NCBI GenBank assembly: GCA_020725605.1
Contig: DYER01000081.1
Span: 1 to 41,597, forward strand
Length of the DNA stretch: 41,597 bases
Source: Ammonifex sp.
Lineage (GTDB): Bacteria > Bacillota > Desulfotomaculia > Desulfotomaculales > DYER01
Direction of reading: 5' to 3'
Part shown: positions 8,464-17,959 of the stretch, one piece after another
Layout: each line of letters begins with the position of its first letter
Position numbering within the stretch: the first letter of the stretch is position 1
Made by a program: the position numbers and the translations under genes
The notes under the pieces: generated by a model
Database searches by the model: none
The model's input: the letters and a program-made list of their open reading frames with translations, nothing else
Told to the model about the DNA's origin: nothing

Positions 8464-9798
8464 CTACGAACTCCCCGGGCCGCGAGGCCTTTCCCGCAGG
8501 GCGAACCGCACCGGAGTCCCCTCCAGGCCGAAGGACTCGCGCAGGCGGTTTTCCAGGTAGCGCAGGTAACCCGCGGTGGCCAGCGCGGGGTCGTTCACGA
8601 AGAGCACGAACAGGGGCGGGCACCGGCCCCCCTGGCTGGCGTAATACACCTTGAGGCGGCGGGTGCCAACGGAGGGCGGCGGCATTACGCGCAGGGCCTC
8701 CCCTATGACACGGTTCAGGTCCGGCGTGGGCACCCGCCGGCCGTACTGCTCGGCCACCCGGTCCACGGTGGGAAGAACCGCCTCCAGCCCGTATCCGGTG
8801 CGGGCCGAGACGGGCAGTACCGGTACGTAGGCCATAAAGGCCAGCTCATGCCGTACCGTGGCGGTGTAGCGCTCCTCGAGGCCCCGCCCGCCGGGCAGGA
8901 GATCCCACTTGTTGACGAGCACCACCACGGCCCGGCCCTGCCGGTGCACGTAACCCGCGATGCGCTTGTCCTGGGCCGTGACCCCTTCCGGGGCCTCGAG
9001 CACCAGCAGCACCACGTCCGCCCTGGCCACGGCCCCCAGCGTCCGGGCCGCGGCGTACCGCTCGGTGGTTTCCTCTATGCGCGCTTTGCGTCGCAGCCCC
9101 GCCGTGTCGATGAGGGTGTACGTCTTGCCGTCGCGTACCAGCTGCGTATCCACGGCGTCCCGGGTCGTGCCCGGGACCGAGGTCACGACCACCCGCTCCT
9201 GACCGAGCAGCGCGTTTACCAGTGAGGACTTGCCCACGTTGGGCCGCCCCACCACGGCCACGCGCGGCCCGGCGGCGTCCTCGGAAGGGGCTTGCGCGAT
9301 GGCGGGCAACCTCGCGACCACCGCCTCCAGCAGTTCTCCTGTGTTCAGGCCCTGGGCCGCAGAAACCGGCACGGGTTCGCCCAACCCCAGGTCGTAGAAC
9401 TCGGCCGGAAACCAGCCGCGTGCAAAATCGTCCACCTTGTTGGCCACGGGTACCACGGGTTTATTGCTCCGGCGCACCAGTTCCGCGATCTCCAGATCCG
9501 CGGCCGTGAGTCCCTCCCGGGCGTCCAGCACCAGAAGCACCACGTCGGCCTCGGCGATGGCCACCAGGACCTGCTCGCGTACGCGGGCCGGGATCTCCCC
9601 GGCGGCCCGGGGCTCCAGGCCCCCGGTGTCCACCAGGCGAAAGGTCTGCCCGGCCCATTCCACCTTCCCGTAGAGGCGGTCCCGCGTCACCCCGGGCCGG
9701 CGCTCCACGATGGCCGGCCGCCCCCCCACCAGGCGGTTGAACAACGTGGACTTACCCACGTTGGGCCGGCCCACAATGGCCACCAGCGGCTCGGGCAA
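8464..9798 (-). CDS. der: ribosome biogenesis GTPase Der (EngA)
   Basis: Two G domains: VAIVGRPNVGKSTLFNRL and VAVVGRPNVGKSSLVNALLGQERVVVTSVPGTTRDAVDT; C-terminal KH-like domain. Confidence 0.96.
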   Translation of the reverse strand: MPEPLVAIVGRPNVGKSTLFNRLVGGRPAIVERRPGVTRDRLYGKVEWAGQTFRLVDTGGLEPRAAGEIPARVREQVLVAIAEADVVLLVLDAREGLTAADLEIAELVRRSNKPVVPVANKVDDFARGWFPAEFYDLGLGEPVPVSAAQGLNTGELLEAVVARLPAIAQAPSEDAAGPRVAVVGRPNVGKSSLVNALLGQERVVVTSVPGTTRDAVDTQLVRDGKTYTLIDTAGLRRKARIEETTERYAAARTLGAVARADVVLLVLEAPEGVTAQDKRIAGYVHRQGRAVVVLVNKWDLLPGGRGLEERYTATVRHELAFMAYVPVLPVSARTGYGLEAVLPTVDRVAEQYGRRVPTPDLNRVIGEALRVMPPPSVGTRRLKVYYASQGGRCPPLFVLFVNDPALATAGYLRYLENRLRESFGLEGTPVRFALRERPRGPGSS

Positions 9799-11113
9799 GG
9801 CGCGATCCCCCCCTCAGGCAGCTCGCAATTTCCGCCGGGTCGCGCACGGCCCGCACCGGCACCCCCAGCCGCGCGCCCAGGTCCGCCGGCGAGACCCCGT
9901 CCAGGAACAGGCCCGTTTGCTGGTGCACCGCGGTCCCGGGCACCAGGACCAGGTCCGGCCGGGGGAGGGCCAGGAGGGCCTCCCGCACGTCACGCCCGGT
10001 CAGCAGGCCCGCCACCGTGATGCCCCCGCCGAAGAAGCGGTTGGCCACCCGAACCGGTACGGCTTCCAGGTTTTCCACACCCTTCAGGGTTTCCATGACG
10101 GGGTCCATGGCCCGGACCCCGAGTTCGCCCGTCACCAGGGCCACCCGAGTGCGGGCCGGCAGCCGCCGCGGGAGCCGGCCCTTCGTCCTGCGCCACCGCT
10201 CCAGGAACCACCTCGTGAGCCCGATGCCGTTCTCCACCTGAGGAAAGTCCTCGTAGTGGCCCGCCGGCGGGAGCGGCCCGCCGGTCAGGAAGTAGAACTC
10301 GTCGGCCGCGAAGACCAGCCGGCTGCCGTGGCGGCGGCGAAACAGCCTCTGGTACCTGTCCACCAACTCAAGGACGGCCCCGGCCTCCCGGGCGCCGACC
10401 GGCCGCAAGGGGTAAAGCCCTTCCCGGAACCGGGTCAGCCCCACGGGAACGATCCCGACGGAGCGCACCGCCGGCCAGAGGCCGGCCAGGTCCTCCACGG
10501 TGCGCATCAGTTCAGGGCCGTCGTTTAGCCCGGGGCAAAGGACGATCTGGCAGTGAAAGGCGATGCCGCCGGCCGCCAGCTCCTTCAATACCGCCGCGAC
10601 CTCCGCGGCCCGGGGGTTACCCATCATGCGGGCCCGCAGGGCCGGGTTGGTGGTGTGCACCGAAATATAAAGGGGGCTCAGGCGCAAGCCCACGATGCGT
10701 CTCATATCGTGCCGGTTCAGGTTGGTGAGGGTTACGAAATTGCCTTCCCAGAAGGAGAGCCGGTAGTCGTCGTCTTTGACGTACAGGGAGGGCCTCAGGC
10801 CCGGCGGAAGCTGATCCACAAAGCAAAAAAGGCACCGGTTCCGGCAACGCCGCACGGGGCCGAAGGCGGCGTCCCCGAAGTCCAGCCCCAGGGGCTCGTC
10901 CCAGTCCTTGTCGACGGCGAGTTCCTCCTGGCGACCGTCGCGCTTAAGTACCCGCAGGCGAAGTTTCCGCTCCGCCGTAAAGAACTGATAGTCAAGGAAA
11001 TCGTGCAACGGGTGCCCGTTGACCGCCAGCAACCTGTCGCCCGCGGCGATACCCGCCCGTTCCGCCGGGCTGCCGGCGGCCACCGACGCGATGGTCAAGC
11101 CCCGAAGTATCAC
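9752..11113 (-). CDS. DUF512 family protein (PDZ plus radical-SAM-like)
   Basis: PDZ-like N-terminus (SVAAGSPAERAGIAAGDRLLAVNGHPLHDFLDYQFF) then CRNRCLFCFVDQLPPGLRPSLYVKDDDYRLSFWEGNFVTLTNL. Confidence 0.88.
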   Translation of the reverse strand: MILRGLTIASVAAGSPAERAGIAAGDRLLAVNGHPLHDFLDYQFFTAERKLRLRVLKRDGRQEELAVDKDWDEPLGLDFGDAAFGPVRRCRNRCLFCFVDQLPPGLRPSLYVKDDDYRLSFWEGNFVTLTNLNRHDMRRIVGLRLSPLYISVHTTNPALRARMMGNPRAAEVAAVLKELAAGGIAFHCQIVLCPGLNDGPELMRTVEDLAGLWPAVRSVGIVPVGLTRFREGLYPLRPVGAREAGAVLELVDRYQRLFRRRHGSRLVFAADEFYFLTGGPLPPAGHYEDFPQVENGIGLTRWFLERWRRTKGRLPRRLPARTRVALVTGELGVRAMDPVMETLKGVENLEAVPVRVANRFFGGGITVAGLLTGRDVREALLALPRPDLVLVPGTAVHQQTGLFLDGVSPADLGARLGVPVRAVRDPAEIASCLRGGSRLARAAGGHCGPAQRG

Positions 11114-11402
11114 TACGCCGTCCCGCCTTTACAATCGTCGATGGGTTTCCCTTGAAGGGCTATCGAACCACAAAAAGTCCGGCCGGCATTCAGTATGTTC
11201 GGCCCCATACCATTATCCAACACGCCGGAAATCCCGTCAAGGCGGACACCGGGCGCGTGCGGCAGACCGGGATCTTCCCCGGGTCGTCCTCCTCACGCCG
11301 CACCCCGTTACGGCTCACCTCACCGACAGATCACAGTCTACGGCACAGGCACGAATTTCTTCGCGAGACGCGCGAAAGACGGCTTGTCCCTGGAACAACC
11401 GG

Positions 11403-11594
11403 TCAATGGCGCACCACAATGAGGACCCCGTTCTCCAGGTCGTGGACCATACCGTTCAGGATACGGGCCAGGTAGGCCGCGATTTTCTGCTGTTCCTCGG
11501 CGTTACGCGCCAGAAACAGCGGCACTCCGGCCGCAAGTCCCGTGTCCCGAACCACCGCCGCCAGAATCAGGTTGTTGATGTTTACTTGCGGCAT
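11403..11594 (-). CDS. capping complex subunit for YIEGIA
   Basis: 63-aa MPQVNINNLILAAVVRDTGLAAGVPLFLARNAEEQQKIAAYLARILNGMVHDLENGVLIVVRH directly downstream of the YIEGIA-family gene. Confidence 0.75.
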   Translation of the reverse strand: MPQVNINNLILAAVVRDTGLAAGVPLFLARNAEEQQKIAAYLARILNGMVHDLENGVLIVVRH

Positions 11595-11606
11595 CGTTTT
11601 CTATCC

Positions 11607-12533
11607 TTATACCATACCGCGCGGGTACCTGCGCCGCCGGGCGGCCCGGCCCGCGCCGGTACGCAGGGGCCTGCTGCGCGCGCTTTCCAGGATGGGGGCG
11701 CGCCGCACGGCGGCCACCAGGGCCTCGGGGTCCCTGACAAAGGGTACGATGGCCAGCACCAGTTCCCCCGTATCGATGTTCTTGCGCACCACAGGGGTCA
11801 GCTCCGGGAGGTCGATCTCGTTCTTGGTGCCCAGGATCACGGCCGCCGTGTGGGCCACGGCCATGCGCTGGCCCAGGTCGTCCAGGGTGGCCCGGGCGTC
11901 GGCGTCCCGCGGCTTCAGGCACACGGCCAGCCCCTCCCGCAGGATCTTTTCCCGCATCTCCGGCGCGCCGACGTTGACCAGGGCCACGCCCGCCGCCGTC
12001 AGCACCGCCCCTCGGAACTCGAGGGGCACGGGTACCACGTCGCAGATGGCACCCACGGTCCGCCCGGCCATGAGCCGCCAGGAGGCCAGCAGGCTTATGA
12101 AGGCCGCCGCGGCGGCCCATTCGCGGCCCGCCCACTGGCAGGCCGCGGCCACCGCCAGGGCCGTGCCCATCGCAAGGTAGTTGCGGGCTTCGAACGTGCG
12201 GGCCATACCCTCGATGTAGTCCGGGCCCCTCTTGACCAGTTCCAGTTCCTCGAGCTTTTCCAGGGTCTTGCGCTCCATGTTGCGCACCTCGCGGAACTGC
12301 TGGGCCGCCAGGGCCAGAAAGGTCACCGCAGTAAAGTCGGGCTCGGCGATGGCCGGCACGGCCACGGCCCCCAGGGCCGCGGCAATGAAGCCCAGGGAGA
12401 GATGGATAACGTAGCCGTGCGGATAGCCCGGGTACTGGCGGTAGTCGTTGCGGAGCATGAGGAGGCGGGCCAGCGTGCCCGCCGCGGTACCAAAACCGAT
12501 GGTGGCCAGATGACCCTCCACCTTCAGTAACAC
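11607..12533 (-). CDS. YIEGIA-family membrane protein
   Basis: Hydrophobic protein with DYIEGMARTFEARNYLAMG (YIEGMA variant of the family motif). Confidence 0.82.
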   Translation of the reverse strand: MLLKVEGHLATIGFGTAAGTLARLLMLRNDYRQYPGYPHGYVIHLSLGFIAAALGAVAVPAIAEPDFTAVTFLALAAQQFREVRNMERKTLEKLEELELVKRGPDYIEGMARTFEARNYLAMGTALAVAAACQWAGREWAAAAAFISLLASWRLMAGRTVGAICDVVPVPLEFRGAVLTAAGVALVNVGAPEMREKILREGLAVCLKPRDADARATLDDLGQRMAVAHTAAVILGTKNEIDLPELTPVVRKNIDTGELVLAIVPFVRDPEALVAAVRRAPILESARSRPLRTGAGRAARRRRYPRGMV

Positions 12534-12629
12534 CGCCGCGAAACAAGGTATTCACGTGGACGGCGCCCCCCGGTGGTGCCTTGCGGAGTCCCGGCAGTGG
12601 CGGCCGGCAGCAAAGGAATGCCGCACCCG

Positions 12630-13811
12630 TTACTCACGGCGGTCGGGGCGCCGCGGCCGGGGCGAACGGAAGAACTCGCCGAACTCGACCCGCAGCAGGT
12701 CCCGGAAGCGCTCCCGGGCCTGCCGCAGGCCCCCGGCGCTGACGACCAGGAAGCTCGCGCCGGCCGCCAGCCCGACCAGGATCAGCAGGGCCAGCGCCCG
12801 CCACACGCCGGCCTGCCGGGCACCGGGATCCGTCACCGGCCTGAACCACTCGGGCTGGCCGGGCCGTTCCGCGGGCGCGGGCCCGACGCCCAGGACGTAG
12901 GGTATGGCCCCGGCGAAGAGGGCCACCCCGCGCTCGGCCTCCTCCCGCGTGCTGGTGTGGGTGCCCACCTCCAGCAGCAGGGCCGTAGGAAGCAGGTCCT
13001 GGTTGTAGTCCCCCGAGGCCAGCAGGATGCCCTTGACGATGCCGGGATGGAGGCGGTTGGCGTAGGCCATCATGCGGCGGGCGAAGTCCAGGTTGGCGTC
13101 CCGGCGCGGATTCTGGCGGCCCACGACGATGCGCACCTGACTGACCTCCTGGCCGCTCACCCGCTGGCGGTAAAAGTCCGCGTCCGGAATCCCGTCGCGG
13201 TGCACGTCCAGCATGGCCACCGGGTTGCCCTTCAAGAGGCGCACCGCCGTCTTGCGGGACCGCACGTAGGCGTTGTCATCGTGGGGGTCATGGGGCGTGC
13301 GGTCGTGGTTCACGCCGACACCCCGTGTCCTCAGGGCGTTGGTCAGCACCTCCCCAACCCTGTAGATGCCGCCGTTGAAGGGAATGAAGGCGCTCCCGTC
13401 GCTGGGCACGTAGGACTCGCTGCTGTGGGTGTGGTAGACGGCGACTTCCGGGGTCCGGCCGGCGGCCTGCACCGGTATCCCTCCGGTGACAAGCTCCTGG
13501 TCCCAGGCCAGCAGCCGCGCGTCCATGCCCAACAATTGGGCCACCGCCGTGTCTCCCCTTACCTCCCGCACCCGGTAGTGCCGGCCGTCGGCCGTGATTA
13601 CTTCGTCGCCGGGCACCAGGGCCCGGGCCATTTTGTCCACGATCCGCCCTCCGGGTTCCACGACCGTGATGCACCTTCCCGCGTGCTCCTCGGCCTCCCC
13701 GCCCGCCGGAGGGCCGAGGGTCCGCCGGGCATCCGAACGGAATCCGTACCAGGCCGCCACTCCCGCCAGCAGGAGCAAGGCTGCGAGCCATACCTTACTG
13801 CGGCGTCCCAT
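12630..13811 (-). CDS. spoIIP: stage II sporulation protein P
   Basis: N-terminal TM segment; VAVYHTHSSESYVP, VGVNHDRTPHD, LDVHRDGIPD, LLASGDYNQDLLPTALLLEVGTHTSTREEAERGVALFA. Confidence 0.92.
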   Translation of the reverse strand: MGRRSKVWLAALLLLAGVAAWYGFRSDARRTLGPPAGGEAEEHAGRCITVVEPGGRIVDKMARALVPGDEVITADGRHYRVREVRGDTAVAQLLGMDARLLAWDQELVTGGIPVQAAGRTPEVAVYHTHSSESYVPSDGSAFIPFNGGIYRVGEVLTNALRTRGVGVNHDRTPHDPHDDNAYVRSRKTAVRLLKGNPVAMLDVHRDGIPDADFYRQRVSGQEVSQVRIVVGRQNPRRDANLDFARRMMAYANRLHPGIVKGILLASGDYNQDLLPTALLLEVGTHTSTREEAERGVALFAGAIPYVLGVGPAPAERPGQPEWFRPVTDPGARQAGVWRALALLILVGLAAGASFLVVSAGGLRQARERFRDLLRVEFGEFFRSPRPRRPDRRE

Positions 13812-14520
13812 CCCGGTACCCCTCCTCCCGCCGTACCTCGGGCCGGCGCAGGTGCTGCAGCAGCTTCCGCGGCCGCCCGGCGAGGGCCGGGCCCCCGGCC
13901 AGACGCTCCCGTGTTTCGCCCACCACTTCGGCAAGAATAACGGCCAGCACCGCGGATAGCACCACCGCGTCCAGGGCCCCCGCCCCTCCGATGGCCACCA
14001 CACCCCGCACGCCGCTGAGTTTCAGCCACACCAGGTAGAAAACGTCGAAGAGGATTACCCCCAGGACGGCACCCACGCACGCCGCGCGCCGCGAGCGCCC
14101 CACCAGGTAGGCCACCGCGCCGGCCGCCAGGGGGTAGACGTACAGGGCGTCCAGCCACTGAAAGCGGCCGCCCGGCTCCACAAGGCCACGATTCAAGAGC
14201 GAACCCACGGCGTACCCCACCAGCGCGGTGGCGACCCCGGCCAGAATTCCCCGCCACCGCTCCAGGGGTGTACCGGCCCGCCAGATGAGGTATCCCGCCA
14301 GCCCCAGGGGTATGAGCCCGCCGCCGACGTTGACGGTCGCCGTCACCCCGGCCACCGGCAGCGGCAGGTCGATGAAGCTGCCCACGATCATGGCCACCAG
14401 CACGGCCAGGGCGGCCCGATCGTTCAAGCGCAGGCGGTCCAGGACGCGGTGCAGGACCCCCAGATATACCAGAAGCGAAAGCAGGACGAGCAGTACCAGC
14501 CCCAAGGGAAAACGCGTCAT
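13795..14520 (-). CDS. DUF1614 family membrane protein
   Basis: MTRFPLGLVLLVLLSLLVYLGVLHRVLDRLRL...VNVGGGLIPLGLAGYLIWRAG...GGAGALDAVVLSAVLAVILAE. Confidence 0.8.
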   Translation of the reverse strand: MTRFPLGLVLLVLLSLLVYLGVLHRVLDRLRLNDRAALAVLVAMIVGSFIDLPLPVAGVTATVNVGGGLIPLGLAGYLIWRAGTPLERWRGILAGVATALVGYAVGSLLNRGLVEPGGRFQWLDALYVYPLAAGAVAYLVGRSRRAACVGAVLGVILFDVFYLVWLKLSGVRGVVAIGGAGALDAVVLSAVLAVILAEVVGETRERLAGGPALAGRPRKLLQHLRRPEVRREEGYRDGTPQ

Positions 14521-14585
14521 GCCTCAGACCTCCCCGGGTTAGCCTGCCCGTCCCGCTCCCGAATTATGTACTTGACCAGTGTTAA

Positions 14586-14606
14586 GGCCCGGCTCTGTGC
14601 CGGGCC
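14586..14606 (-). terminator. GC-rich hairpin downstream of ispH-rpsA (candidate terminator)
   Basis: GGCCCGGC-ACAGA-GCCGGGCC just after the stop at 14611; 8-bp stem, weak U-tract. Confidence 0.5.
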
Positions 14607-14610
14607 CCAC

Positions 14611-16629
14611 CTACTTTTCGAAGATGTCGCCCACCACGTCCCCGATGGTCACTTCCCCGGATTCCTGATTGCGCGCCTGGTGGCTTCGTCTGGAGCGGCC
14701 TTCCCTTTCCCGTACCGCCTCGCGTACCGAAAGGCGCATGCGCTTTTCCTCCGGGTCCACGCTGAGCACCTTGACCTCGATTTCCTCCCCTTCGGAGACC
14801 ACGTCTTCCGGATGCACCACGTGCCGGTCCGAAAGGTGGGAAATGTGCACCAGCCCCTCCACACCCGGCTCCAGCTGCACGAAAGCCCCGAAGGGCGCCA
14901 GACGCACCACTTTGGCCCTCACGATACTGCCCACCGGGTATTTCTCCTTTGCCGTGGACCAGGGGTCGGGCAGCAGCTGCTTCAGGCTCAAGGAGACCTT
15001 TCCGCTCTCCCGATCGACCCGCAGAACCCTGAGGTCCAATTCCTCCCCCACCTGGACCGCCTCCGAAGGGTGGTTGACGCGGTACCAGGCCATTTCCGAA
15101 ATGTGCAGCAGGCCGTCCACCTCACCCAGGTCCACGAAGGCCCCGAAGGGGGTCAAACGCCGCACCACACCCCGCACCACCTGGCCCTCTTCCAGCGAAT
15201 CCAGCAATTCCTGGCGGCGCCGCGCCGCCTCTTCCTCCAGTACCGCTTTGCGGGAAAGGATGACCTTGCGCCGGCCCCGGTTCAGCTCGATGACGCGGGC
15301 GCTAATGGTCTGTCCCAGGTACTTGCTGAGGTCCTCGACGTAGCCCCGCTCTACCAGAGAGGCCGGCAGGAAGGCCCTCACGCCCACGTCCACGAGCAGG
15401 CCTCCCTTAACGACCTCCCGCACCACACCCTGAACGGGTTCCTGCCGCTCGAGGGCCTCACCCAGTCTCTTCCAGGCCCGCTCGGCGTCGGCCTTTTCTT
15501 TGGACAGTACCAGACGGCCCTCGTTGTCCTCCGCCTTCAGGACGCAAACCTCTATCTCATCCCCCACGCTGACCACTTCGCGGGGGGAGGAAACCTCACA
15601 GCAGGAGAGCTCCCGCAGGGGGATGACCCCTTCGGATTTCGCCCCCACGTCCACCAGGACCTCGTCCTCTCCCACGTGGACTACGACGCCGCGCACAATC
15701 TCGCCGTGGCGGAAGGTTTTAAAGGACATGGCTTCCTGCATCTCTTTCCTCGTTTCTTCTTCTTCCCTTGTTTCTTCTTGCCTCGTTTCTTCTTTCTGGA
15801 TGTCTTCCATCTTCCTTTTGACCTCCTCGATTACCCGGTCAGGTGTGGACGCACCCGCCGTCAGTCCCGCCTTGCGGACGCCCCGAAACCATGACGGATG
15901 CAGGTGTGCTGGCCCTTCTACGTGGTACGTGGGGACCCCGGTAGCCCGACACAGAGCCGCCAGTTCCCGGGTATTGGCGCTCGTGAGGCCTCCCACCACG
16001 ATCATGAGGTCGACCTCGCGCGCCAGTTCCAGGGCGGCCTGCTGGCGCCGTTGGGCGGCACGGCAAATGGTGTTGAACGTCCGCACCTCCAGCCCTTTCC
16101 TTTCAAGGGCCTCCGCCACGGCCTGCAATTCGGCCGCGTTCTTGGTGGTCTGCGCCACGACCCCCACCCGCGGCCCCAGGTCCAGTTCCCTCACTTCTGC
16201 CGGCTCACCAACCACTACCGCCCTGCCCTCAGCCCACCCGACAATGCCACGCACCTCAGGATGCTCTCTGTCCCCCACCACTACAACCGGTAACCCTTCC
16301 CGGGCTAGCTTATGTACCAGTTGCTGTACCTGACGCACGATGGGGCAGGTGGCGTCTATCACGTCCAGCCCCTTTTCCCGGGCGCGCGCCAGAACGTCGG
16401 GACCCACTCCGTGGGAACGAATGATCAGCGTGCCGCGTTCTACTTCGGCCACGTCCTGGACCGGCCTTATGTTTAAGGCCGCCAGTTCCGCGACCACCTG
16501 GGGATTGTGAATGAGCGGTCCCAGCGTGTAAACGGGCCCGGTCCGCTCAATGGCGGCCCGGCGGGCAAGATCCACCGCCCGCCGCACGCCGAAGCAAAAC
16601 CCGGCCCTGGCGGCTACCCGGACCTCCAT
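14611..16629 (-). CDS. ispH: bifunctional 4-hydroxy-3-methylbut-2-enyl diphosphate reductase / ribosomal protein S1 fusion
   Basis: N-terminus MEVRVAARAGFCFGVRRAVDLARR, HGVGPDV, DATCPIVRQVQ, TSANTRELAAL (IspH), followed by four S1 repeats (HGEIVRGVVVHV..., PVQGVVREV..., GQVVRGVVRRLTPFGAFVDL..., VGSIVRAKVVRLAPFGAFVQL...). Confidence 0.93.
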   Translation of the reverse strand: MEVRVAARAGFCFGVRRAVDLARRAAIERTGPVYTLGPLIHNPQVVAELAALNIRPVQDVAEVERGTLIIRSHGVGPDVLARAREKGLDVIDATCPIVRQVQQLVHKLAREGLPVVVVGDREHPEVRGIVGWAEGRAVVVGEPAEVRELDLGPRVGVVAQTTKNAAELQAVAEALERKGLEVRTFNTICRAAQRRQQAALELAREVDLMIVVGGLTSANTRELAALCRATGVPTYHVEGPAHLHPSWFRGVRKAGLTAGASTPDRVIEEVKRKMEDIQKEETRQEETREEEETRKEMQEAMSFKTFRHGEIVRGVVVHVGEDEVLVDVGAKSEGVIPLRELSCCEVSSPREVVSVGDEIEVCVLKAEDNEGRLVLSKEKADAERAWKRLGEALERQEPVQGVVREVVKGGLLVDVGVRAFLPASLVERGYVEDLSKYLGQTISARVIELNRGRRKVILSRKAVLEEEAARRRQELLDSLEEGQVVRGVVRRLTPFGAFVDLGEVDGLLHISEMAWYRVNHPSEAVQVGEELDLRVLRVDRESGKVSLSLKQLLPDPWSTAKEKYPVGSIVRAKVVRLAPFGAFVQLEPGVEGLVHISHLSDRHVVHPEDVVSEGEEIEVKVLSVDPEEKRMRLSVREAVREREGRSRRSHQARNQESGEVTIGDVVGDIFEK

Positions 16630-17212
16630 TCTCCAGTTCCTCACCCTCTTCCCGTAGGATTTCGATGGCCTGCATGATGGCCCTGCTCACGGCATCCAGG
16701 TCCTGCTCCCGACCGGCAAAGGCCATCGGCCGACCTATCCGCACGGAAACCCTCCCGATCAGGCCGCGGCTGCCCCGAATGTACACCGGCAAAACCGGCA
16801 CGCCCGTGCGTAAGGCAAGCACCGCGGCGCCGGACTGCGGCGGCAGGAGCCGGCCGGTACGGCTGCGCGTACCCTCGGGAAAGATGCCCACCGCCCGACC
16901 CTGACGCAGCAAAGTGAGTGCCGTACGGTAGGCCGCCCGGTCCGCCGCACCCCTGCGCACCGGAAAGGCACCCAGCCAGCGGATGACGCGGCCCAGGCCG
17001 GGTATGCGAAACAACTCTTCCTTGGCCATGAAAAAAACCTGCCGCCGCAACGCACAGCCCAGGATCACCGGGTCCCAGTAGCTCGTGTGGTTGGCGACCA
17101 CGATCAGGCCGCCGGCGCTTGCGACCGGCACCGCCTCCCTCACGGTCATGCGGCGTACGGTCCTCAGGAAAAGGCGGCAGATACACCAGGCAAAACGATA
17201 AAACGGCGTCAC
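16547..17212 (-). CDS. plsC: 1-acyl-sn-glycerol-3-phosphate acyltransferase
   Basis: NHTSYWDPVILG (HX4D), KEELFRIPGLGRVIRWLGAFPVRR, FPEGTRSRTG; GTG start at 17212 overlaps the cmk stop by 4 nt. Confidence 0.9.
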   Translation of the reverse strand: MTPFYRFAWCICRLFLRTVRRMTVREAVPVASAGGLIVVANHTSYWDPVILGCALRRQVFFMAKEELFRIPGLGRVIRWLGAFPVRRGAADRAAYRTALTLLRQGRAVGIFPEGTRSRTGRLLPPQSGAAVLALRTGVPVLPVYIRGSRGLIGRVSVRIGRPMAFAGREQDLDAVSRAIMQAIEILREEGEELENGGPGSRQGRVLLRRAAGGGSCPPGRH

Positions 17213-17883
17213 CGCGCCTCTCCTACCCGCGCTACTATGGCCTCCACCACTTCCTCCGGGGTCATGGCGGTGGTATCCAGGATGAAGGCATCGGGCGGAC
17301 ACACGAGCGGACCCACTTCCCGCGAGCTGTCAATGCGATCCCGCTCCCGGATTTCGGAACACACCTCTTCCAGGGTGGCCGGATAGCCCCGGCCCCGCAT
17401 TTCCCGATAACGGCGGTACGCCCGGACATCCTCGCGGGCGGTGAGGAAGAACTTCGCCGTGGCGCCGGGCAGTACCACCGTCCCGATGTCCCGTCCCTCC
17501 ATCACCACCCCGCCGGCGGCGGCCATGCTCTTCTGCCTTCTGACCAGTTCTTCCCGCACTCCCGCGGCCCTGGCAACCGCGGAAACGTGACGGGACACCT
17601 CCGGACTCCTTATGGCCGCCGTAACGTCTTCTCCGTCCAGGTAGACGCGAACCGCCCCGTCTTCGGCCGGGACCAGCTCGATGCGGATATCCGCCGCCAG
17701 GGCGGCCAGCGCCCCTTCGTCTTCGACGTCTATCCCGGCCCGCAGGGCCGCCAGTGTCACGGCGCGGTACATGGCGCCGGTATCGACGTACAGCAATCCC
17801 AACCTCCGGGCCACCATCCGGGCGACGGTACTCTTCCCCGCCCCCGCCGGCCCGTCAATGGCAATAACGGGTTTCCGCAGCAT
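17209..17883 (-). CDS. cmk: cytidylate kinase
   Basis: IAIDGPAGAGKSTVARMVARRLGLLYVDTGAMYRAVT...VMEGRDIGTVVLPGATAKFFLTA. Confidence 0.95.
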   Translation of the reverse strand: MLRKPVIAIDGPAGAGKSTVARMVARRLGLLYVDTGAMYRAVTLAALRAGIDVEDEGALAALAADIRIELVPAEDGAVRVYLDGEDVTAAIRSPEVSRHVSAVARAAGVREELVRRQKSMAAAGGVVMEGRDIGTVVLPGATAKFFLTAREDVRAYRRYREMRGRGYPATLEEVCSEIRERDRIDSSREVGPLVCPPDAFILDTTAMTPEEVVEAIVARVGEAR

Positions 17884-17959
17884 CTGGCTCCCCGAGGCAA
17901 CCGAAACGTCATTTAGCTATTCGACACGACACCGCGATTTCCTGCAACCGCTGGAAATA

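Noticed and set aside
15740-15830. Purine-rich repeat as a CRISPR or regulatory repeat
   Set aside because: In frame within the IspH-S1 linker; encodes EETR-type repeats, no spacers.
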